From IMG/VR virus record IMGVR_UViG_3300046787_000373, positions 1 through 21,265 of that record: a stretch of 21,265 nt of DNA; one strand, written 5' to 3'. A program made the translations under genes and the position numbers. Shown here one piece after another: positions 14,829-21,265 of the stretch; position 1 is the first letter of the stretch, and every line of letters begins with the position of its first letter. The notes beneath the pieces were generated by a model. That model was not told the origin of the DNA and made no database searches. It was given only the letters and a program-made list of their open reading frames with translations. This stretch comes from a virus.

Positions 14829-14961
14829 GAAAGGTCAATTAGACGAAATTTTATTTTTAGTTAAACGAGGATTCACATACGGCGATATTGTTAACATGCC
14901 AGTTTATATTCGACGTTATTATATAAATTATATTGTCGAAAAAGAAACGGGAAATGATTAA
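14749..14961 (+). CDS. Second-frame extension of the gp26-like protein, probably made by +1/-2 frameshifting
   Basis: This frame is +1 relative to the upstream gene and open from 14740 to the TAA at 14959. No ATG precedes its conserved-looking part; the only candidate starts are TTG at 14749, 14779, 14785 and 14797, while every other gene in the window starts with ATG. The downstream part reads YKKGQLDEILFLVKRGF, then YGDIVNMPVYIRRYYINYI and a charged tail, like a real helical domain. A shift at the T6 run (14802-14807) would add about 50 residues (VLSTDYKK...) after residue 243, giving a product of about 293-294 residues. Independent start at a TTG is the alternative. The tape-measure gene begins 17 bases after its stop. 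Confidence 0.6.
   Translation: MKPRPERLSKLKLDSGLSFFVLSTDYKKGQLDEILFLVKRGFTYGDIVNMPVYIRRYYINYIVEKETGND
14802..14807 (+). other. Candidate programmed frameshift site (T6)
   Basis: In the gp26-like frame the codons are GAG TTT TTT CGT CCT. A -2 slip on TTT re-pairs with TTT and continues TTC GTC CTT; a +1 skip of C continues GTC CTT. Both enter the second open frame. A -1 slip would reach a TAG at 14840 after 11 codons and is not supported. Phage Mu uses a -2 shift at the equivalent place. Confidence 0.5.
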
Positions 14962-14967
14962 GACATC

Positions 14968-14975
14968 TATTTATA
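14968..14975 (+). promoter_or_regulatory. TATTTATA motif at the tape-measure gene start
   Basis: A perfect TATTTATA ends three bases before the ATG at 14979. It is too close for a usual -10 box unless the transcript lacks a leader. It belongs to the window-wide set of such motifs near starts. Confidence 0.3.
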
Positions 14976-14978
14976 CGT

Positions 14979-16934
14979 ATGGCAGCAGATAATAAAAAAT
15001 TACAACAGTTAGCAAGAACTGACCCTGACGGATTTGAAACGTACTATCGTCAAAATGTTGATAGGAACGCGTCGGGCGCAACAATTGCGGCTAAACAATC
15101 TTATTGGAGAAGTGTTGATTTATCCACGTTGTCAACATCCTCTTCATCTTCCACCTCTTCTACATCGTCCGGTGCGTCAACTGCCGGTGACATGGCTCTC
15201 GCCGCGGAAACCGGTGGGGTTGGATTAGCAATCAAAAAAACATTTGGATTTCTCGATAACGCAATAAAAGGTACCGCCAATATTGCTGAACAATTTTATG
15301 ATACACAAATAGGTCAAGCGGACGCTCAGGGTTCAGATAAAGTTAAAAAATTATTTGACATTGTACAAAACGGTGGATTAAATCCCGTAAAACTACTTTC
15401 TGAGGGTATGGCTGCGGTAGGTGAGGAATTAATTAGTCAATTAAAAACCGAATCCGAATTACGAAGTGAAATTAATAGTAAGTCGATGCTTACGGGTCAA
15501 TTATCTGAAGACCTAAGAAAAGACATGGTTGAATCATCAATCGGAGCTGCGAGATATGGAATGTCGTTGGCTGACATTGGTGACCTATACGTTGGACTTA
15601 CAGAAAATTCAGGTAAATTTAGTTTAATTAATAAAGGTTTAATTGATACCGTAGTACCTGTGGCTAAGTCACTTAGTATGTCGATGAAGGAATTTGCCAA
15701 TACTATTAGCACGTTCGAAACTGTCGGTGCAGGTGCTGACCTTACAGTTAATAAAATTAGTACTGCAATTACTGATTCAGTAGCGTTAGGTTTAAACGCA
15801 AGAAAAATAACTGAATCTATGCAACAAAACATAGGTAAATTAAACGAATACGGATTTAAAAAGGGGATTGATGGGTTAAAAGAAATGACACAAAAATCTG
15901 CAGAATTTAGAATGAGTATGGATTCCGTGTTTTCAGTTGCTGAGAAAGTATTCAGTCCCGAAAAGGCATTAGACTTATCGGCAAACTTACAAGTTTTAGG
16001 TGGCGCAATTGGAGATTTCAACGACCCACTTAAATTAATGTACATGGCAACAAATAATGTGGAAGGATTACAAGACGCATTAATCGGAGCTGCCGGGTCG
16101 TTATCAACTTATAATCAAGAACAGGGAAGATTTGAAGTAACAGGAATTAATTTAAGAAAATCTAAAGAAATGGCGGACCAGTTCGGTATTTCAATGGGTG
16201 AATTAAATAAAATAGCAATCGCAGCTGCGGAAAGAACACAAGCATCGACTGCGTTGATGTCTTCAGGTTTAGTAATGAAAGAAGAAGATAGGGAATTTTT
16301 AACTAACCTTTCAAGAATGGAAGGTGGTGAAATGAAAATTACCGTACCTGAATCTTTAGCGAAGAAATTAGGTTTATCTGACACTAAAATTGCGTTAGAT
16401 GAATTAAAACCTGAAATGATGAAGGCGTTATTATCTAACAGAGAAGCATTTAAAGAAATGAGTCCCAAAGATATGGCGATGGCTCAATTAACGGAAACAC
16501 AACAAATGGCTCGAGACATGGGAGTCGTTGCCGCATATTATAGAGTAAGAGGCGCACAAATAATTAAAGGTGCGGCTAAAGGAATGGGTGGACCCGAATT
16601 CGAAAATCTACGTAAAACCATTTCAGATTATGCAAAAGATACGGTAAATAAACCAAGTGATTATGGTTTAGAAAAAAGATCGGAGAATAAGGCGAAGGAA
16701 GTGAGAGCAAATCCCATAGAATCAATAAGAGAATTTGGACGAGATTTAATTGATAAAGTTAAAGGTGACAAAACAACAGCATCAATCGAAACAAATCAAA
16801 AAGTCACACATGAATTTGTATTTGGTAGAAGCGACGCATTAATGGATTCTTGGAAACGAGAAATGGTAAGAGATACAAGTGTGGCTTCTAATTTTACTGT
16901 TACCAATAAAAACGAATATACTTCGCCAGCATAA
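14979..16934 (+). CDS. Tail tape-measure protein candidate (T4 gp29-like role)
   Basis: A 651-residue, mostly alpha-helical protein directly after the assembly-chaperone gene, the standard tape-measure position. Residues 49-68 form a Ser/Thr-rich linker (STLSTSSSSSTSSTSSGAST). The middle has long amphipathic helices without cysteine-rich or catalytic motifs, with segments such as ANLQVLGGAIGDFNDPLKLM and LRKSKEMADQFGISMGELN. The C-terminal ~120 residues are polar and basic, with a KRSENKAKEVR stretch. Size is close to T4 gp29 (590). At about 0.15 nm per helical residue it would set a tail of roughly 98 nm, similar to T4; this is an estimate. Tape measures determine tube length and are ejected with DNA. 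Another helical virion or internal protein is possible but less likely. Confidence 0.65.
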   Translation: MAADNKKLQQLARTDPDGFETYYRQNVDRNASGATIAAKQSYWRSVDLSTLSTSSSSSTSSTSSGASTAGDMALAAETGGVGLAIKKTFGFLDNAIKGTANIAEQFYDTQIGQADAQGSDKVKKLFDIVQNGGLNPVKLLSEGMAAVGEELISQLKTESELRSEINSKSMLTGQLSEDLRKDMVESSIGAARYGMSLADIGDLYVGLTENSGKFSLINKGLIDTVVPVAKSLSMSMKEFANTISTFETVGAGADLTVNKISTAITDSVALGLNARKITESMQQNIGKLNEYGFKKGIDGLKEMTQKSAEFRMSMDSVFSVAEKVFSPEKALDLSANLQVLGGAIGDFNDPLKLMYMATNNVEGLQDALIGAAGSLSTYNQEQGRFEVTGINLRKSKEMADQFGISMGELNKIAIAAAERTQASTALMSSGLVMKEEDREFLTNLSRMEGGEMKITVPESLAKKLGLSDTKIALDELKPEMMKALLSNREAFKEMSPKDMAMAQLTETQQMARDMGVVAAYYRVRGAQIIKGAAKGMGGPEFENLRKTISDYAKDTVNKPSDYGLEKRSENKAKEVRANPIESIREFGRDLIDKVKGDKTTASIETNQKVTHEFVFGRSDALMDSWKREMVRDTSVASNFTVTNKNEYTSPA

Positions 16935-16947
16935 TTTAAATTAAACC

Positions 16948-16955
16948 TATTTATT
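16948..16955 (+). promoter_or_regulatory. TATTTATT motif upstream of the large tail protein gene
   Basis: TATTTATT lies 13 bases before the ATG at 16969, overlapping TATAAAAG at 16955-16962. The spacer after the tape-measure gene is only 34 bases and has no terminator, so co-transcription with the tape-measure gene is equally likely. Confidence 0.25.
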
Positions 16956-16968
16956 ATAAAAGAAAATA

Positions 16969-19900
16969 ATGCCAAGTAACTTAGATTTTGATTCAACCAA
17001 GAGGTTTAGAGATTATATATTAGGTAAGACCTTAAATCAACCTAACGGTCCACAAACATATACAAGTGGAGCATATACTGTGCAAAATTTAAGTGACCTA
17101 CCAAACAGAGATTTGGGTAACGTTGACGACAATAGAGTTAACGATTTAATGCAAATCAACAACACAAACACATTTAAACCAACAGAATTCTTTGTAAACG
17201 ATACATTAAATACTTTACCAAGGAAGGCGAATTTATCTTTGTATCCATATTTTACATTCAATAACCATAACTTAATTGGTATAATGGGTTCTGAAAATAA
17301 CTCAACTGAATCTGAATTATATAAGTTTGCATCGTCGTACATAAAATTAGACCCTAACGGTCCTGTACTTTCAAGAATTGCTAGAAACATAGATAAGGCG
17401 ACAAATGGTAAAGTTAGATTATTAGATGCGTTAAATGGTAATACCACAACCGCCATTAATATTATAACAGGTAGAGAACCTTTAGTTGAAGCGAACTACG
17501 ATATCACAGTAGCAAAAACGTTACCGGGTAAAGCAATTGATTTTTTACAAACGGTCTCGGGAGTTGAATTTCCTTTTAGTGAAATCCCTGGCGATTATTT
17601 AAGTAACCCGTCGAATCCAATAAACTATAGACCAACAGCATCGACTGAAGTTGGTAAATTATGGCAAGACGTTACGGGTGTTTTAGGTTCATTAGTTGGT
17701 ATCCAAAGAAGACCTAAATTATCAAGAAAACCTTCCGATTTGTTTATTGAACATATGGGTCAAGGTCAAAAAAATGCGTTATTCCATAACTTATCGTTTT
17801 CAAAATACGCACCGAATTATACCACAACTGCAAGGTCACAGAATACATCAAAAATATTTAATTTTGTTGATAAAACCGCACAAGGTATAAAATCATTATT
17901 AGGTACTGAAGCACCTGCAGGAGTTGCATATATTGGTGACGATAGAGGTAATGATGTAAAATACGCAATGAATGACTTCAACGACAGACCGGTGAGAGGT
18001 AGTTATTATCTTTCATTAATGTTTGACGAAGTATCAGCTAATTTATTCCAAAAAAGTAAAAACATCACTGAAGGAGGTTCTATTGGTGGTAATTTAACTT
18101 GGACATCGAAAAATTCAAAAAATAAATTAGGTCAACATAATGCTGAATGGTCGGGAGAAAGTAGTATATTACAAGAAACACTTTCAACTAAATATGGTTT
18201 TAGAGAAGATTCAATTTTAGGTCACACTCAAGAAATATTAGATTCGATGCCGTCCGATGGTGGTGCGGCACGTTCACATGTTGCCAATGTAATTGACCAA
18301 ACAAGTAGAGTTTTCGGTGAAGGTGATTTAATGATTTCAAGAGGTTCGGCCGTTAAATTTATTGATAAATTCTCAGGTACTGAAAGTGGTGTTGAATATT
18401 GTAGAGTATGGACTAAAGATAGGTCATACCTTAATTACTCGGACACCATGAAAAGAACTGCCAACATTAGAAAATACGATGGTAGTGTAATGGGTGGTCA
18501 AAGTAGACCATGGAATTTAAACATCGCACCAATGTCAAATGGTAAAAAATCATTTGACCAATCAACAAACATTTTTAATAACTATCCATACGGTGGAGGA
18601 TTTTACGCCAAAAAATATATGTTCTCAATTGAGAATTTAGCTTGGAAAACATCTAATACTGACGGATTTAGAGTTACGGATTTACCCGCTTGTGAAAAGG
18701 GTAGTAATGGTGGACGTGTTATGTGGTTCCCACCATATGATTTAAAAGTATCTGAACAAAACAGTGCAAGATGGGAAGAGAATTCATTTTTAGGAAGACC
18801 CGAACCAATTTACACATATCAAAATACATCAAGAACAGGTCAAGTTTCATTTAAAGTTGTGGTTGACCACCCAAGTATTTTAAATTTATTGGTAAGAGAA
18901 CATTTTAAAGGAATGTCAGATGAAGAGTCAGACAACTACATTAATGCGTTTTTTGCCGGTTGTGTTGATTTAGATTTTTATTCTTTAATTCAGACGTACA
19001 CTACGTTAGATAGTGACGATATTAAAAGAATAAAAGAATACCTTAATGCGGGTAAAGATAAACAAACCATAAAAAAATACAAGTACGTTACTGAACAGGT
19101 TGAAACAAAACAAAATGACACTAATGGAAACAAAACTATCCAACCAGAACCTTTTGACGATATTTTTTATTTTCCAAATGACGTACCTAAATTTAACATT
19201 AATAACAAATCGGTTGCTAATAGTAACTACGGTGTAATAAAGGCAGAATACTTAGTGCAGAAAAACAAATTCATTTCTGACTTAGATGCCGATTTAACAG
19301 CTTTACTATCAGATAACAGTGCCGATGCCGTTAAAGACATTAAAACTATTTTTAACAAAACAAAAGCGGAAGTGTTACCTATAAGTGGAACGTCTATTAA
19401 TTTAGTTAAAGATAAAATTTCGGCAGGTTTTGATACGGTTGAAAAAAACTATAATGATTTTGCTGCGAAAGTAGAACAACTTAAAAATGACATTTCAGGT
19501 AAAACTGTAACTGAAGCAGAATTAAGAATTGTAAGTTCAACCTCTGAAGTTGCAAACGATAAATATAATTTTTACTTAGGGGTTAGAAGAGGATATAGTA
19601 TTCTTTCTGAAACGTTATCTAAATTATCCAATGGAATAACAATAGATGAAAAATTCATTAATTGGTTTACGGTTGATTACTTAAAACAATTTGAGAAAAC
19701 AGGACTTACAAATGCGGGTCCATTAAAATATCCATTTAGAGATTTAGGTTACGATGTTGAAGGTTCATTAAATGTGTTTTTTACCACTACAGGTGAAAAT
19801 ACTGTACTTTCAAACGGAGGTAGTGAAACTAACTTAAATTGTAAACAAGTTATTCACACTAAAACTGGTTTAAAAGACGAGGCACCTGTTGCGTTCTTCT

Positions 19901-21265
19901 GTAGACAAGCGAATGTAAAATTAAAATATAATAAAATCGATAAACCACAAGATATTGTGGTTAAAATACCAAAAATAAAAGTAGAACCAGATGGTGAAAC
20001 CACAACAGGTGGAACACCAAAACCATCTATTGATGTAATGAAGAGAATTATAATGAAGACTCTTTCTGAATGTCACTACTTTAAAAAATTAGAGGAAGAT
20101 TCACCTGTGGCGTTTAAATCATTGACTGAAAAATTAAAATATTTTCACCCTGGTTTCCACTCAACCACACCTGAAGGATTAAATAGTAGATTAACTTTCT
20201 TATTACAATGTGTAAGACCCGGTGATACTATCCCTATTAAGGGTTTATCTGACAATACAGACGTTGGTGCAAGAAATACTACATTTGGTCCACCACCAAT
20301 ATGTGTGTTAAGAATTGGGGATTTCTACCACTCTAAAATCGTTATTAGAGACGTTAACATAAGTTACGACGATAGTCCTTGGGATTTAAATCCGGAGGGT
20401 ATTGGTGTACAACCAATGATTGCAACGGTAACAATGCAAATTGCGTTTATTGGAGGACAAGGTTTAGAAAGACCGGTGGAAAGATTACAAAATGCGTTAT
20501 CTTCAAATTTCTTTGCAAATACTGAAATGTTTGATGAGAGATCACAATCGACAGCAACAACAATTGGTGGTGAGGATAGAGAAAAATTCACTAAAGAATT
20601 TTTAGAAGAATTACAAAGAAAACCGTCATTCCAAGAACCAATAGAGAACCCAAATCCCGCAACAGTGACTGAGGGTACGTATATTGGTAAGTTAGTAGGT
20701 ACAAAGTTAAATTATGATGACAATATAAACATGGTATATAGTTCAATTGGACAATACTTTAATGTTTACCAATCAACATATAATGAAATAGTTAAAAAAT
20801 ACGGTTTAAAATTGGGTAGTTTATTTTTCTCACCAACGTATAGAAAGATAAAAGACTTGGAAGTGTATAGTCAAAGTAACCAATCAACACCACCTAAAAT
20901 TGAAATATTAGGACAATATGACCCAATAAAAGATTTATCTTTTTATTCAAGAGGTTTCAAGGCGGCGATGGAAAGTAAAATTGAGTCAGTAGATTTGACA
21001 ACGTTAATTGGTTTTAATGAAGGATTAAAGTCAGAATCGGCGATTGTTAACTCAAACAACATATTAAAACCATTTGTAAAGAAATTTATTAATGAAACAA
21101 TTGACGGGTTTACCGAAATAAAGTCAATAAAAAATTTGGAATCGGTAAGAGACGGAATTATATCGGCAATTGATAATGTTAACTACCTTGTTAATTACGT
21201 ACATGACGGTCAAGTTAGTGGGAAGACATTTACACAAGCAAACTTATCAGGTTACACATATGATA
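16969..21265 (+). CDS. Very large tail/baseplate structural protein (3' end outside window)
   Basis: The frame starting MPSNLDFDSTKRFRDYI is open for 1432 codons and runs off the right edge. There is no signal peptide or membrane segment. The N-terminal ~700 residues are a mix of beta and loop regions with many Asn, Ser and Gly. Residues about 770-850 are helical and may be coiled coil (VEKNYNDFAAKVEQLKNDIS). A distinctive region at about 1100-1170 has FGPPPICVLRIGDFYHSK, VNISYDDSPWDLNPEG and a strand ending QIAFIGGQ. This 'gd....i..v.....d..pWd......P....v...f.fig' pattern recalls domains of T4-like baseplate and tube-initiator proteins such as gp48, gp53 and gp54. Position after the tape measure supports a baseplate or hub role. 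Size far exceeds those T4 proteins, suggesting a fusion of several baseplate functions. No catalytic motif was recognised. Confidence 0.6.
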   Translation, partial: MPSNLDFDSTKRFRDYILGKTLNQPNGPQTYTSGAYTVQNLSDLPNRDLGNVDDNRVNDLMQINNTNTFKPTEFFVNDTLNTLPRKANLSLYPYFTFNNHNLIGIMGSENNSTESELYKFASSYIKLDPNGPVLSRIARNIDKATNGKVRLLDALNGNTTTAINIITGREPLVEANYDITVAKTLPGKAIDFLQTVSGVEFPFSEIPGDYLSNPSNPINYRPTASTEVGKLWQDVTGVLGSLVGIQRRPKLSRKPSDLFIEHMGQGQKNALFHNLSFSKYAPNYTTTARSQNTSKIFNFVDKTAQGIKSLLGTEAPAGVAYIGDDRGNDVKYAMNDFNDRPVRGSYYLSLMFDEVSANLFQKSKNITEGGSIGGNLTWTSKNSKNKLGQHNAEWSGESSILQETLSTKYGFREDSILGHTQEILDSMPSDGGAARSHVANVIDQTSRVFGEGDLMISRGSAVKFIDKFSGTESGVEYCRVWTKDRSYLNYSDTMKRTANIRKYDGSVMGGQSRPWNLNIAPMSNGKKSFDQSTNIFNNYPYGGGFYAKKYMFSIENLAWKTSNTDGFRVTDLPACEKGSNGGRVMWFPPYDLKVSEQNSARWEENSFLGRPEPIYTYQNTSRTGQVSFKVVVDHPSILNLLVREHFKGMSDEESDNYINAFFAGCVDLDFYSLIQTYTTLDSDDIKRIKEYLNAGKDKQTIKKYKYVTEQVETKQNDTNGNKTIQPEPFDDIFYFPNDVPKFNINNKSVANSNYGVIKAEYLVQKNKFISDLDADLTALLSDNSADAVKDIKTIFNKTKAEVLPISGTSINLVKDKISAGFDTVEKNYNDFAAKVEQLKNDISGKTVTEAELRIVSSTSEVANDKYNFYLGVRRGYSILSETLSKLSNGITIDEKFINWFTVDYLKQFEKTGLTNAGPLKYPFRDLGYDVEGSLNVFFTTTGENTVLSNGGSETNLNCKQVIHTKTGLKDEAPVAFFCRQANVKLKYNKIDKPQDIVVKIPKIKVEPDGETTTGGTPKPSIDVMKRIIMKTLSECHYFKKLEEDSPVAFKSLTEKLKYFHPGFHSTTPEGLNSRLTFLLQCVRPGDTIPIKGLSDNTDVGARNTTFGPPPICVLRIGDFYHSKIVIRDVNISYDDSPWDLNPEGIGVQPMIATVTMQIAFIGGQGLERPVERLQNALSSNFFANTEMFDERSQSTATTIGGEDREKFTKEFLEELQRKPSFQEPIENPNPATVTEGTYIGKLVGTKLNYDDNINMVYSSIGQYFNVYQSTYNEIVKKYGLKLGSLFFSPTYRKIKDLEVYSQSNQSTPPKIEILGQYDPIKDLSFYSRGFKAAMESKIESVDLTTLIGFNEGLKSESAIVNSNNILKPFVKKFINETIDGFTEIKSIKNLESVRDGIISAIDNVNYLVNYVHDGQVSGKTFTQANLSGYTYD

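Noticed and set aside
14807-14842. -1 frameshift on the T6 run of the gp26-like gene
   Set aside because: The -1 frame stops at a TAG (14840) after 11 codons, while +1/-2 opens a 50-codon frame.
15497-16045. Minus-strand frame of 182 codons inside the tape-measure gene
   Set aside because: It is fully antisense to a convincing gene, with composition typical of a shadow frame and no start region.
1-21265. CRISPR arrays, tRNA genes, insertion sequences, integrase or att sites
   Set aside because: No regularly spaced repeats of CRISPR type, no cloverleaf with a CCA-type end, and no transposase or integrase motifs were seen on either strand.

Overview
The window is part of the genome of a contractile-tailed, T4-like bacteriophage (a myovirus of Caudoviricetes). 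This follows from a T4-type tail sheath, a tail tube of almost exactly T4 gp19 length, gp13/gp14/gp15-like neck and tail-completion proteins, a gp26-like baseplate or tail-assembly protein, a tape-measure candidate and a family B DNA polymerase. The DNA is AT-rich, and almost no gene has a Shine-Dalgarno sequence; starts sit in AT-rich leaders, mostly as ATGG. One good match to the Bacteroidota promoter box TAnnTTTG lies upstream of the polymerase gene. Together these point to a Bacteroidota host such as a flavobacterium. The host is an inference; no host gene is present.

Layout. 1-1241: end of a tail fibre or receptor-binding gene and a small baseplate-like gene. 1242-4228: promoter, palindromic leader and DNA polymerase. 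4225-5337 (minus): gp13-like neck protein. 5369-6497: a two-gene cassette encoding a probable PD-(D/E)XK nuclease and a small acidic protein. 6477-8228 (minus): SNF2-family helicase. 8277-10027: gp14-like and gp15-like neck/tail-terminator proteins. 10024-10182 (minus): ribbon-helix-helix regulator, divergent from the tail sheath gene. 10309-13158: tail sheath, followed by a strong terminator and a 312-base gap full of palindromes and repeats. 13471-13959: tail tube, then a second terminator. 14079-14961: gp26-like protein with an overlapping second frame that lacks an ATG, probably read by programmed frameshifting. 14979-16934: tape measure. 16969 to the right edge: a very large tail or baseplate protein that runs out of the window.

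The right half is a classical tail-morphogenesis module in the order tail terminator, sheath, tube, frameshifted assembly chaperone, tape measure, baseplate. The left half mixes DNA metabolism genes with neck genes on both strands. The most interesting points are the probable +1/-2 frameshift in the assembly gene, an operator-like array between the small regulator and the sheath gene, the repeat-rich spacer between sheath and tube, and the uncharacterised nuclease cassette. All family assignments come from reading motifs by eye; no database search was done.
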